From NCBI RefSeq assembly GCF_000373985.1, contig NZ_KB892935.1, positions 24,622 to 88,621 of the forward strand: DNA of 64,000 nt, written 5' to 3'. Made by a program: the position numbers and the translations under genes. Shown in pieces: positions 17,959 to 26,947 of the stretch. The stretch is from Desulfobacter curvatus DSM 3379. Its GTDB lineage: Bacteria > Desulfobacterota > Desulfobacteria > Desulfobacterales > Desulfobacteraceae. Numbering within the stretch: the first letter of the stretch is position 1; each line of letters opens with the position of its first letter. The notes under the pieces were generated by a model that had not been told where the DNA came from, did no database searches, and worked only from the letters and a program-made list of their open reading frames with translations.

Positions 17959-18810
17959 TCAAATTGTGAAAATATTCAGTATTTCCGGTGCAATTTCATT
18001 TACTTCCGATACCTTGGTGTCTAAGTCCCCATCTTTCATGCCCAGCTGCGCCAAAGGCTCTTTCAGTATGGCTTTCCGATAATCTAAAGTTTGTCCATGC
18101 ACTTTATCAATCGCCTCAGAGGCCAGTCTTGTCGCAATATGGAGGATGCAGCAGGAGAGAAAATGCGGCTGTCCCTTGTCAGGTAAGTGCCGACAGCCAA
18201 CAGGCACGGTAATTGCTTCAGGCAGGTTCCAGGATGTGAGTAATGCCTCGCTGACCTTAGCCACAGTATACCCAAGCACTTCTTTTTCCCGGTGCCAGGG
18301 AAATTGCCCTTTCTTGGGCGCTCCTATAGCTGTTAAAGCAATTTCCGGGGCATGTTTCACAATTGCCAATGCCCCGATATCGCTCAGCAGCCCTGCAACA
18401 AAAAGATTTTCACCGTCCCGTGATTGGTTCGGACTTATTGATTTGGCGAAAATTGCAGAATAGACAGCCTTTTTCCAAAGCGTTTTCATTTCGATATAGC
18501 TTCCCCCAACAGTTTGAATGATGGCGGCAGCCGTTGTCGCCAGTGCTAAATTATATAATTGAGAAGCGCCAATCAGGGGAATTGCTTCGGAAACGGTGGA
18601 AATTTTTCGCGGGAAATAGTAGATCGGACTGTTCACTATTTTCAATAATCTTGCTGTCAGTGCCGGATCTTTAGAGATCAGCTTCGCAAGATCATCAATG
18701 GATGAAGCCGGATCTGCCACGAGCCGTTTAATCTGCATACAGATATCCGGCAGCGTTAACAAGGACCCTGCATTCTCTATAATATCGTTTATTTCAATTA
18801 AATGAGCCAA
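17959..18810 (-). CDS. HDOD-domain signalling protein
   Basis: Seen: 283 residues with an HDOD domain (about 15-215): LPDICMQIKRLVADP, LTARLLKIVNSPIYY, FVAGLLSDIGALA and the helix-rich remainder. The canonical HD catalytic pair of phosphodiesterases is not complete, as is usual for HDOD. Known: HDOD proteins are non-enzymatic partners that modulate c-di-GMP or other signalling outputs. It is the first gene of the operon with the HD-GYP gene. Inferred: it regulates or binds the HD-GYP protein. Confidence 0.85.
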   Translation of the reverse strand: MAHLIEINDIIENAGSLLTLPDICMQIKRLVADPASSIDDLAKLISKDPALTARLLKIVNSPIYYFPRKISTVSEAIPLIGASQLYNLALATTAAAIIQTVGGSYIEMKTLWKKAVYSAIFAKSISPNQSRDGENLFVAGLLSDIGALAIVKHAPEIALTAIGAPKKGQFPWHREKEVLGYTVAKVSEALLTSWNLPEAITVPVGCRHLPDKGQPHFLSCCILHIATRLASEAIDKVHGQTLDYRKAILKEPLAQLGMKDGDLDTKVSEVNEIAPEILNIFTI

Positions 18811-18904
18811 AAGCGTTCCTTACTTAACGATAAATTTTTCAGTGAGCTGTCGCACAATATATCTTTATTGCGTTTGCAAAATTCAGATCATGGCGGCAGG
18901 TTCA

Positions 18905-18988
18905 TCACGGATTTGATCGCACAGTAAATTCCGCCGGGTCCAGTCCAAAAATGTCATAGACCCTGTTGTTGAGGAACTCGTTGGTATA
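18905..18988 (-). pseudogene. PAS-domain gene remnant
   Basis: The minus strand reads YTNEFLNNRVYDIFGLDPAE followed by a few residues and a stop at 18905. This is a typical PAS-domain core from a sensor protein, with no intact gene around it. A promoter-like sequence at 19001-19030 points into it. It lies in a 764-base stretch (18811-19574) that otherwise holds only the radical SAM remnant at 19183-19297 and no intact gene. Confidence 0.55.
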
Positions 18989-19000
18989 GATATGGTTAGG

Positions 19001-19030
19001 ATATTAGGATAGGAGCTTGCTCTTTGTCAA
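19001..19030 (-). promoter_or_regulatory. Second copy of the TTGACA promoter module
   Basis: Read on the minus strand: TTGACA (19030-19025), 18 bases, TAATAT (19006-19001). About 46 bases around it resemble 15000-15045, which fronts the small membrane protein gene. Here it faces only the PAS remnant, so the gene it once drove has probably been lost. Confidence 0.45.
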
Positions 19031-19182
19031 CCAAAGTATGAACGTTGACTATTACATATCTTGCCGGGATCTCACGAATAGAGATAAAGAATAGTTTTAA
19101 TGGCCCTGCTATTTGGGGCATACCAGCGGATCAACTTCTTCACTTTTTGGAGCTTACCCAAGCCGATCCAAGTTTAACTTCG

Positions 19183-19297
19183 GGGTTTAAGGTTATCCGG
19201 GTTTCGCCAACACAGAGGGTCCGATGCCAGGATATCGCCGGTGACTTATAAGGCCAGTTCCGGGCCCCGTAACAAGTGCCAATTTTTTCGCATAGTC
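19183..19297 (-). pseudogene. Decayed duplicate of the 3' end of the SPASM radical SAM gene
   Basis: About 115 bases match 22071-22185, the 3' end of the radical SAM gene on the minus strand, at roughly 80 percent identity. Blocks such as GGATATCGCCGGTGAC and CCGTAACAAGTG are shared, with a few small insertions and deletions. It has no reading frame of its own. The two copies are direct repeats in the same orientation and bracket the dockerin and cohesin genes. Confidence 0.75.
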
Positions 19298-19574
19298 GCC
19301 CTGTTTGTTGATTTTAAACTGCCGTGTTCAATAAATACCATTTATTGAACATTAGAATTTATTTTCTTGAAAAATAAAAAGGCGCTTTATATATTGTTGT
19401 TCATAATTTTCAGGAAAACCACTGATTCTGACTTCTAATACTTGCGACGGCTCACGCAAACATCTGCATCTCCTCCAGAGAACTGATTTCTATATGGTTT
19501 GTCAATCAATCCAAAACAGCGGGTGGACCTGGCTGTGCCTAACCGGAAATTATTCCTAATTTAAGGAGGAAAAG

Positions 19575-21419
19575 ATGAAAGAAAAAGCATTTTTGTTCTT
19601 TACGGCATTTGGGTTTATGATGACCTTAGTTTTCTGTACGCTGTCATGCAGTTATGCTGAGACGGGGAACGTCATCCTATGGAACAAACTTGGATCTGAT
19701 CAGGAGGTATTGGAAAGCGAAATAGGAGAAAACGGCTCTATGGTGGGCAGTAACTATGCCTATGAATCTGCCCAGCATGGCAATGGCTATATTCGAAAAG
19801 CGGTCGGTCAGTACCTCAAGTTTCCGGCATCCATTGTTGAGCAGATCAAATCCAGAGGTACTATTGAATTATGGATAACCCCCAAAGTGCCAAAGCCCGT
19901 GCCATATAGATACGGAATATTCGGTTTTATTGGTGCGCCGTACGGTCATTACGGCGTACCGTCAGAAAGTCATTTCGGTTTGAAATGGGGAGATACCGTT
20001 ACGGGTAGGGGCTTTGAGGCATCAATCATGTTTAACGGTGTCACAATCCACACCCCAGTGGAATCAGAGCAATTTGTTGCAGAGGTGGGGGGTCCGTTTC
20101 ATGTTGCCATGTCATGGGACATTAACGGCATTGCTGGCACCGAGGATACTCTAAGAGTTTACCGGGATGGGGAAATAGTGGGAAGCACAACCAATCTGTG
20201 GGACCCACAAGGCGAGGTTGAAAAAGATATTATCCTTGGTTACGGTCCGGATTCAGGTGGATATGACAAGTTCATTTCGGATAATCTGATTATCTGGGAT
20301 TATGCAAAAACCGATTTTTCAGACCGGTTCAATGAAGACCCCACATTTCCTTTTCCGGATGGAACCATTGCGTTTGCCGGATCGGATTCATATCCGGATG
20401 ATATGGATATTTACATCATGAACGGCAATGGTTCCGATATAAGACCTTTTATTGTTCATCAGGCAAATGATATATCACCGGCATTTTCACCGGACGGGGA
20501 AAAGCTTGTCTTTGTTTCCGATCGCAGCAGTCAATGGGCCATATACATTATCAATACAGACGGCACTGATTTTCACAAGGTTCCTGATTCTGAATTCAGC
20601 TTTCAAGGAGACATTGTGAATAACGCGGTCAACTGGTCCCCCGACAGTCAGAAACTGATTTACATGGCAACGGACAATACAGGGGGGCTGGGGATCATCA
20701 ATCTTGACGGTTCGGGTAAAACAATTCTGACCACAGAGGGTGTGGGAGACGGTTTATATAACACAGTTTACGGGGTAAGCTGGGGGGCGACCTCTGATGA
20801 ACTTATCGTACATATGCTGGCATCTGTCTGGCAGCAGAACATTTTTAAATATTCAATTTCAAATGACACATGGACACAGATGACATTGGATAACACCCCG
20901 TCCCATGCTATGGATGCTGCGGTCAGCATCAGCGGCCAGAATATCGTTTTTACGCGGCGCGCAGACGTTTCCCAACTCTATGATCTTTATACCATGGAGA
21001 ATTTGCCAGGGGCGCAGTCTGCCAACCTGACCTATCTTGGCCTCCAGGAAGGAGCCTTTTATCCTGAATGGATCAATAATGACGAACAGATCATTTTTTC
21101 CTATAACATAAAAGGTACACAGCAATGGCAGACTGGGATAATTAACGCGGATGGTTCAAACTTTAAAATACTTACCCCTTTATCTCCTCCCCAATACGCC
21201 ATGTATCCGACCTGGACGTCTAAAACTGTTTGTCATGTCAAGGGAGACCTGAACGGTGACAGTATCATTGATGACTCGGATTTCATTCTCCTTAGAGCGT
21301 CACTGGGAAAATGTACAGGTGATTCGGCCTATAACCTGGATGCAGACTATGATGAAGACGGGTGTGTCAGTTTCAGTGACTATAGTACCTGGTATCGGAG
21401 ATATTATTTGAAGCGTTAA
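19575..21419 (+). CDS. Secreted LamG-like/beta-propeller protein with C-terminal dockerin-like domain
   Basis: Seen: 614 residues; AAGGAGG lies just before ATG 19575. A signal peptide (about 1-29) precedes a concanavalin/LamG-like region (about 45-245), then TolB/PD40-type propeller repeats (about 262-550; DIYIMNGNGSDI, PAFSPDGEKLVFVSDR). The tail (553-614) has two calcium-loop motifs, DLNGDSIIDDSD (558-569) and DADYDEDGCVSFSD (589-602), the layout of a type I dockerin. Known: dockerins bind cohesins in calcium-dependent complexes. The gene just downstream encodes a cohesin-like PEP-CTERM protein, 27 bases away. Inferred: a surface protein displayed by that neighbour. Confidence 0.75.
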   Translation: MKEKAFLFFTAFGFMMTLVFCTLSCSYAETGNVILWNKLGSDQEVLESEIGENGSMVGSNYAYESAQHGNGYIRKAVGQYLKFPASIVEQIKSRGTIELWITPKVPKPVPYRYGIFGFIGAPYGHYGVPSESHFGLKWGDTVTGRGFEASIMFNGVTIHTPVESEQFVAEVGGPFHVAMSWDINGIAGTEDTLRVYRDGEIVGSTTNLWDPQGEVEKDIILGYGPDSGGYDKFISDNLIIWDYAKTDFSDRFNEDPTFPFPDGTIAFAGSDSYPDDMDIYIMNGNGSDIRPFIVHQANDISPAFSPDGEKLVFVSDRSSQWAIYIINTDGTDFHKVPDSEFSFQGDIVNNAVNWSPDSQKLIYMATDNTGGLGIINLDGSGKTILTTEGVGDGLYNTVYGVSWGATSDELIVHMLASVWQQNIFKYSISNDTWTQMTLDNTPSHAMDAAVSISGQNIVFTRRADVSQLYDLYTMENLPGAQSANLTYLGLQEGAFYPEWINNDEQIIFSYNIKGTQQWQTGIINADGSNFKILTPLSPPQYAMYPTWTSKTVCHVKGDLNGDSIIDDSDFILLRASLGKCTGDSAYNLDADYDEDGCVSFSDYSTWYRRYYLKR

Positions 21420-21446
21420 GCCAAAAAGAAAAAAGGAGAAATCATA

Positions 21447-22004
21447 ATGAAAAAGCGTTCTATTATCCAAATTGCTATGATCGTTTTTTTCACAGTAATG
21501 CTAAGCACCGCCCATGCGGTACCGGTTGTCATCCTGGATGTTTCTTCCCCGCAAATCAACGTTGGCAATGTCCTTGAAATTGATGTCATTGTTAAGGGAC
21601 TAAGTCATGCCGACAGTATTCTTGCCTTTGGCTTCGACATAGACGTTTCTTCGGGATTAGACTTTACCAAGGCTGTTATCGGCTCCGGTTTCACAGAATC
21701 GTCTGCTGTGTTTCCCGACACTGATGTGGCCGGCATGTCGTTCCCGCCATTATCCGGGGGGGATGATATTGTTTTAGCGGCCCTTAGTTTTGCGGTGCTA
21801 TCTTCGGGAACCCTTGAAATAAGCCTGGAATCTGATACCAGTGACCCTAACGAAGGGCTTTTTACCACATTATATCCCCAATTAGATATTACATCTTCCA
21901 TAAAATTCAGCCTTTCCTCAGTTCCGGTTCCAGGTTCGTTTACACTTCTTGGGGCAGGTCTGCTGGGGATCATCGGGTATCGGTCCAGGCTCTTTCGCCA
22001 ATGA
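21447..22004 (+). CDS. PEP-CTERM protein with cohesin-like domain
   Basis: Seen: 185 residues, RBS AAGGAG. A signal peptide (about 1-24) is followed by a beta-rich domain (25-155) that reads like a cohesin: LDVSSPQINVGNVLEIDVIV, AFGFDIDVSS and LAALSFAVLSSGTLEISL. The C-terminal 27 residues are a PEP-CTERM sorting signal of the VPVPGSF type, a hydrophobic helix and a basic end (GYRSRLFRQ). Known: PEP-CTERM proteins are cut and processed by exosortase. No exosortase gene is in this window. It shares an operon with the dockerin-like protein. Inferred: an envelope anchor for it. Confidence 0.75.
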   Translation: MKKRSIIQIAMIVFFTVMLSTAHAVPVVILDVSSPQINVGNVLEIDVIVKGLSHADSILAFGFDIDVSSGLDFTKAVIGSGFTESSAVFPDTDVAGMSFPPLSGGDDIVLAALSFAVLSSGTLEISLESDTSDPNEGLFTTLYPQLDITSSIKFSLSSVPVPGSFTLLGAGLLGIIGYRSRLFRQ

Positions 22005-22014
22005 ATAAATATCC

Positions 22015-22042
22015 GAAGGAAAAGATTCATCTTTTCCCTTCA
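22015..22042 (+). terminator. Hairpin between convergent genes
   Basis: A 12-base stem with one mismatch, GAAGGAAAAAGA / TCTTTTCCCTTC, with a TTCA loop, lies between the PEP-CTERM gene (ending 22004) and the convergent radical SAM gene (ending 22060). There is no clean U-run, so it may act weakly or in both directions. Confidence 0.45.
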
Positions 22043-22059
22043 GAAACGGATTTGGAAAA

Positions 22060-23130
22060 TTAAATTTTTGATTTAAGGTTCTCCGGGTTTCGCCAGCACA
22101 GGGGGTCCGAAGCCAGGATATCGCCGGTGACCTGGAAGGCTGCGCCCCGGCACCCGTAACAAGTGTCGTTTTTTTCACAGGTTCGGCAGAATCCCTTGAT
22201 GGTCTGTTGGTGATTTTTCAGCAGGCGAAGCTCCTGTGAATGGTCCAGAATATCTTTGAGACGGTTTTTACGTATGTTGCCTATGGATTTTGTAATGCCC
22301 ACGCAGGGTTGGACATTGCCGATGGAGGTGATTGTGCAGGAGAACTGGTGCCGCATGCATTGGTTGCCCATGAGCGGGGGCTGGGGGTCCCATTCAATGC
22401 CGTAGCGCTCCCGATCTACAGTACAGATTTCGTTGAATACCGCTTTAAGTTCCAGGGGGGTAAGTTCCAGGGCTACATTGTTTTTTGCCTGGCCCTGGGG
22501 GGTAATGATTTCAAAATAGGGCGCCATGTTGTTGTCCCTGATCCAGGTCCACAGGTCGGTCAGTTCATCCCGGTTTTGGCGGCAGATAATGGTGCTCAGG
22601 GCCAGGAACGCGTCTTTGGCAGGGTAGCCTGCGGCTTTAAGATTGCCAAGCGCATTGTGGATAATGTGAAATGCCCCTTTTTTGCCTGCAAGCGCATCCT
22701 GTCTGCCTTCATCAAAGGAGTTCATTTTTAAGACAACCCTTACCCCGGCTGCGCGAAGTTCCCGGGCAAAATCCGGGGTAATACCGGTGCCGTTGGTAAA
22801 CATTTCTATTTCGAAATTGTGGTGTTCCAGAAATTTAATGACCTCCCGGATATGGGGGTAGATGCTGGGCTCTCCGCCTAACAGGATAATTTTTCCGGCC
22901 CCAAGGGCTTTGGCCTGGAGGATGACTTCAAAGATTTCGTCAAGGCTGAGTTCGTTATCAAAGTATGAATCATGGGGCACATAGCAATAGGTGCAGCGGA
23001 AATTGCATCGCAGGCTTAACTCAATCTCCATGGAGAGGAGCCGATTGCCAGCTACAGCATCATCAATTTTTCGTTTGGAAAATTCAAAGTTTCCGGCACA
23101 ACCTATGTTATGACTGGTGCAGATATTCAT
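22060..23130 (-). CDS. Radical SAM enzyme with SPASM-type C-terminal cysteines
   Basis: Seen: 356 residues; radical SAM motif CNFRCTYC (Cys42, Cys46, Cys49), GGEP (85-88), and a C-terminal cysteine-rich region (CMRHQFSC, QPCVG, CRTCEKNDTCYGCRG, DPLCW) typical of SPASM domains that bind extra Fe-S clusters. Known: SPASM enzymes modify peptides or proteins and also small molecules. It overlaps the MMPL gene by 4 bases and is the last gene of the operon from 29735. Inferred: a cluster tailoring step, or modification of a protein partner. A decayed copy of its 3' end lies at 19183-19297. Confidence 0.85.
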   Translation of the reverse strand: MNICTSHNIGCAGNFEFSKRKIDDAVAGNRLLSMEIELSLRCNFRCTYCYVPHDSYFDNELSLDEIFEVILQAKALGAGKIILLGGEPSIYPHIREVIKFLEHHNFEIEMFTNGTGITPDFARELRAAGVRVVLKMNSFDEGRQDALAGKKGAFHIIHNALGNLKAAGYPAKDAFLALSTIICRQNRDELTDLWTWIRDNNMAPYFEIITPQGQAKNNVALELTPLELKAVFNEICTVDRERYGIEWDPQPPLMGNQCMRHQFSCTITSIGNVQPCVGITKSIGNIRKNRLKDILDHSQELRLLKNHQQTIKGFCRTCEKNDTCYGCRGAAFQVTGDILASDPLCWRNPENLKSKI

Positions 23131-26100
23131 GGGGACACCTTTGCGATAAACCAGACGGTTTCAGGATTGTTACCGGATACTTTGGTGTCCTCCATCCTGA
23201 AATCCGCCTCGTTGATAAGATCTGTGATGGCTTGCACAGACAGGTAATGGGGAACTACCCCTTTTAATTTCAGCTTCAGCGCTTCAATGGTCCAGACCCG
23301 TGTTGGTTTTTCGGCCGGAGGGATAATGGCCCGGATAATAAGGGACCCGCCGGGAGCTATACATGTCCTGATTTTATTTAAGGTCAGTCTGAATTCATCG
23401 GGTGTTAAAAAATGGGCCATATCCAGCATCAGGGCCATCTGGACAGATCCTGAAACCGCGGGAAGATCCGGGGCGCAGCCCAGATCAACCCGTCCTCGTC
23501 CTGAAATGGCCATGGCACTGATCCGTCGGCTTTCGGGATCCGGTTCTATGCCGAAAATGCGGGCCTGGGGAAACCGTTCAAGAAGAAAGCAGGCCGGCAC
23601 CCCGAGTCCTGTGCCGATGTCCATGATTCGGGAAACATTCCCACTGGTCGGCAAAAGGTCAGACAGCTCCCTGAACATGGGGTCAAATTTCAGTTTAAAG
23701 CGGGCGAACATTCTGGGGTAGGCTTCTGCCGTGCGGTACCTGGCAAGAATCCGGGATGCGACGGAGTGACCCGTTTCCCGGGTTAGTGCCTTCTGGGACA
23801 CTGGCGCCCCTACGGTATCTAAAATAAAATACCGGCGCAGCAGAGGCGGCAGAATCAAAAACGCACCTGCAAGGCAAAAACCGATGCCCAGCAGAGAGGC
23901 AAGACCGGCACTTTGCAAAAGCGAATGCTTGGCCAGGCACATCACCCCGAATCCGATCATGGTGGAAACGCCTGCCATGAATACGGCCAGGCGTATTAGT
24001 TCAACCGATGGATGGGATTCGTTACGGTAGCGCTGGTAAGAGCGTACGAAGAACAAGGAAAAGTCAATGCCGATGCCGAATACGATGATGGAGAGCATCA
24101 GCGAGGGGATATCCAGATTGTGCCCTATAAGTTTCATAGTGCCCAGGGTGCCGATAAAGGCAAAAAAGACCGGCAGCATGGTGATGATGGTGAGTCGGAT
24201 GTCCAGAAAAAAGATGAACAGCAGGATCAGGACCGCCCCTGCAATAATGAAGAACATTTTGGCAAAGGTGGTGTACAAAAGGGTGCCCAGGGTGGTGGAA
24301 AACAGCTGGGGCTCAAATACAGTGGCAACGGTGCTGAAGGTCTCATAGAAATTTTTTTCATCCACGTCCGGGTTTCGCATGAGCGTTGTGGTCCAGACCC
24401 AGTGGCCGCTATCTGCCCTGGATTGGGAAATACCCATCATGGGATAAAGGGCCTGGGGAATTACCACGGGGCCGTCCGGCGGGTCGGTGGAGACAAGCAG
24501 GTTTAAAAACGGGTCAAAGGCGTCCCGGGTGAAACCGAGCTGTTCAGCCTCCCGGATCATATTCTGTTTGAGGGAGTTGATCCGTTCTTTAGTCCAGAAT
24601 TGTTCCCAGGCCTTATGGTTCTCCTGTTTTTTAGACTTACCCGGGAATATCATTGAAAGCGTTGTGCCCGAAGCCGGAACGCCTTGGGTCTGAACGGCAG
24701 AAACCTTGTCCGCCAACCGGTCGCTTAAATCCTGAAGTTCTGAAACCGAATCAGCCGTCAGCATGAGATGGGATTTACCTGTAAATCCTTTGCCCCAGGT
24801 CTCGTAAAATTTTGCGTCCGCATCCCGGGTTTCCCGGCTCACTGTACTCATGGCAGAGAGATCCACATGAAAGACCGGCCATGCAAACCACACCAGGACC
24901 AGTGCTACTGCCAGCGCAAACCAGGCACCGCCGTTGCCGCGAATAATCAGGGCATTGACCAGCCGTTGCAGGGGAAGCGCCCGGGGTTTTGCCGGGTAAA
25001 GCACAGGCACGATCCTTGGGAACAGGGAATGAATAAAGATAAAGGAGAATCCCATGCCAAGGGCCGTAAATTTCCCAAGCTCTTCAAGGATTTTAAAATC
25101 ACTCATCCCTAAAGAGAGAAACGCGCATACCGTGGTCAAGGTAGCCACCAGACCCACTGCCCGCACTTCCGTGGATGCCTGTCTGCCGGATGTTTTCCGG
25201 GGCTGGTCCAGGAACAGCAGATAGGTAATGCCGTGGTCTATGGTGATGGAGATGATGGCCCCGCCAAATCCTAATACGATCAAAGAGATACTGTCATATA
25301 ACAGGGAATAGGTAAAAAGGCCCGCAATGGTGCCGAACACGGCCGGAACCAGGGCTAAAAGCCCGATCCATGGCCGGGGAAAGGCCAGAAACAGCAAAAT
25401 AATGATGGCTGCCGTGGCAATGAAAATGGCGGTTTGCACATCGTGTTTGATGATTCTCTCATTGTCATAGGCGGCCCTGAATGCCCCCACTGAGGTGAGG
25501 AGGGCATGCTCACCCGGTCGGGAAAACTGTGTTTGGGCCTGACTCTGGATGTCATGGATCAGATCCATGGCCCGGGTGGAAAATTTTGAGTCCGTGCCCG
25601 AGCCTTTGGGCGTGGCCATGATCAGGCAGTGCCGTGAATCCCGGGACAGAAGTTTTCCCTTGTAAATATTGAAGTCATCAACCGGTGCCAGGGATTTGAG
25701 CCTTGCCAGCACAATGTTTTTCAACCCCAAAGGATCAACGGCTATGAATTCGGATGTGCCTATCTCATCAAGATTCAGCAACCGGGTATAGGTCTGTAAC
25801 AGTGTGTCCCGGACAGCATCCGGGGTAAGCCGTGGCGCAACCTGGGTTTCAAGCTGGGCGCGGGTGAATTGAAAGGGCAGGGTCTTTACCACCAGGGTCA
25901 TCAGTTCCGGCATGATTTCCTGGTAGTGGTCCATGCCCACACTGCTGAACAGGCCTGAAGCCCAAAGCTTTTTCTCCACCATGGCGGCAAATTTTACCAG
26001 CCGTTCCGGATCACGGGTGCCAAGGCCTGCACTGATAACGACCCGGTCCTGGATGGGATGGTGGTCAAAAAAGTAAAGGGCATCATGGATCACCGGGTTG

Positions 26101-26246
26101 TGAGCCGGAAGCGATGCCGTGATATCGGTTTCAACATCAAGCCGTTGGAAGCTGATAAAGAGCATAAATGCCGCAGCAAGGATCGTGATGATCAACAGAC
26201 CGATGTTCAGTTGTTTCTCTTGTTTTTTTGAATTTACCATATACAC
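23127..26246 (-). CDS. MMPL/RND-type exporter fused to a C-terminal SAM methyltransferase
   Basis: Seen: 1039 residues. Residues 1-about 815 are an RND-type membrane protein with two halves, each a periplasmic loop plus membrane segments, as in the MMPL exporters of aryl polyene and lipid clusters. From about 835 to the end is a class I methyltransferase with the SAM motif DIGTGLG (876-882) and acidic IEPDP (900-904). No stop or frameshift separates them. Known: MMPL proteins export lipids and polyketides. Inferred: the fusion couples methylation and export, or simply fixes co-expression. It overlaps the GT25 gene upstream and the SPASM gene downstream. Confidence 0.85.
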   Translation of the reverse strand: MYMVNSKKQEKQLNIGLLIITILAAAFMLFISFQRLDVETDITASLPAHNPVIHDALYFFDHHPIQDRVVISAGLGTRDPERLVKFAAMVEKKLWASGLFSSVGMDHYQEIMPELMTLVVKTLPFQFTRAQLETQVAPRLTPDAVRDTLLQTYTRLLNLDEIGTSEFIAVDPLGLKNIVLARLKSLAPVDDFNIYKGKLLSRDSRHCLIMATPKGSGTDSKFSTRAMDLIHDIQSQAQTQFSRPGEHALLTSVGAFRAAYDNERIIKHDVQTAIFIATAAIIILLFLAFPRPWIGLLALVPAVFGTIAGLFTYSLLYDSISLIVLGFGGAIISITIDHGITYLLFLDQPRKTSGRQASTEVRAVGLVATLTTVCAFLSLGMSDFKILEELGKFTALGMGFSFIFIHSLFPRIVPVLYPAKPRALPLQRLVNALIIRGNGGAWFALAVALVLVWFAWPVFHVDLSAMSTVSRETRDADAKFYETWGKGFTGKSHLMLTADSVSELQDLSDRLADKVSAVQTQGVPASGTTLSMIFPGKSKKQENHKAWEQFWTKERINSLKQNMIREAEQLGFTRDAFDPFLNLLVSTDPPDGPVVIPQALYPMMGISQSRADSGHWVWTTTLMRNPDVDEKNFYETFSTVATVFEPQLFSTTLGTLLYTTFAKMFFIIAGAVLILLFIFFLDIRLTIITMLPVFFAFIGTLGTMKLIGHNLDIPSLMLSIIVFGIGIDFSLFFVRSYQRYRNESHPSVELIRLAVFMAGVSTMIGFGVMCLAKHSLLQSAGLASLLGIGFCLAGAFLILPPLLRRYFILDTVGAPVSQKALTRETGHSVASRILARYRTAEAYPRMFARFKLKFDPMFRELSDLLPTSGNVSRIMDIGTGLGVPACFLLERFPQARIFGIEPDPESRRISAMAISGRGRVDLGCAPDLPAVSGSVQMALMLDMAHFLTPDEFRLTLNKIRTCIAPGGSLIIRAIIPPAEKPTRVWTIEALKLKLKGVVPHYLSVQAITDLINEADFRMEDTKVSGNNPETVWFIAKVSP

Positions 26247-26947
26247 ACTGCAAGACCTGAGAGGACCGCTAAATGACCGAGAATGATCATCAGGCGGTGG
26301 GCGTGAAAAAATTCGGTCATCAGCTGGATGAACCCAAGACCGCCAAAACAGCGCCGGAACCTGTCCAGGCCCAGGCAGGCGTCATTATCTGTTGCTGCAT
26401 TGCTTTGGAAGGCAAAAAAGGGCGTTGTTCCCAAATAGTCGTTACTCAGTTTTCTAAGCATCACGTCATAGGGTACCCCGCACCAGGGTTGGGCCGCAAT
26501 TTTTTCTCCAAAGGCGCGGTTGACGGCATAGGCATGGGCCAACGCCTGATATCGGATTTTTTTTATCCCTGGATTGCCGGTTTTTGAACTGGCCTTGATC
26601 AGACATCCGAAAAAAAGCAGTGTCCAGGTGCTCCCGGTTGACAGATGCGTAACGGCAGCCTTTAAAATTTGGGGGTCATATCGGTGAAATACCACGTCAT
26701 CCTCAAACACAACCCAGTGTTGTGCCCCGTCATCAATGGCTTTTTTCATGCACAGCAGATGGGAGGCAAAGATCCCCCGGCAGGGATCGTTGAGATCTTT
26801 ATCCACCAGGACAAATTCCACACATTCCATAATGCCCATGCGTGAAAATTCAAGTTTGGCCCGCTCCCGGCGGTCGGTTCGATCTTGAAGGGAGATGCAG
26901 TACAGCCTGTCAAAAAAGTTCCATGGATTTTTAGTTTCCCGTATCAT
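26234..26947 (-). CDS. Glycosyltransferase family 25-like protein
   Basis: Seen: 237 residues with the GT25 start FDRLYCISLQDRTDRRERA and the acidic motif FEDDVVFH (about 94-101), which resembles the DxD nucleotide-sugar site. A hydrophobic C-terminal tail (about 217-236) may anchor it in the membrane. Known: GT25 enzymes transfer galactose or glucose, mainly in lipooligosaccharide. It overlaps PlsY by 4 bases and the MMPL gene by 13. Inferred: adds a sugar to the lipid made by the cluster before export. Confidence 0.75.
   Translation of the reverse strand: MIRETKNPWNFFDRLYCISLQDRTDRRERAKLEFSRMGIMECVEFVLVDKDLNDPCRGIFASHLLCMKKAIDDGAQHWVVFEDDVVFHRYDPQILKAAVTHLSTGSTWTLLFFGCLIKASSKTGNPGIKKIRYQALAHAYAVNRAFGEKIAAQPWCGVPYDVMLRKLSNDYLGTTPFFAFQSNAATDNDACLGLDRFRRCFGGLGFIQLMTEFFHAHRLMIILGHLAVLSGLAVCIW

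Noticed and set aside
19045..19251. Plus-strand frame of 68 codons
   Set aside because: It overlaps the decayed copy of the radical SAM 3' end on the other strand and has no family likeness.
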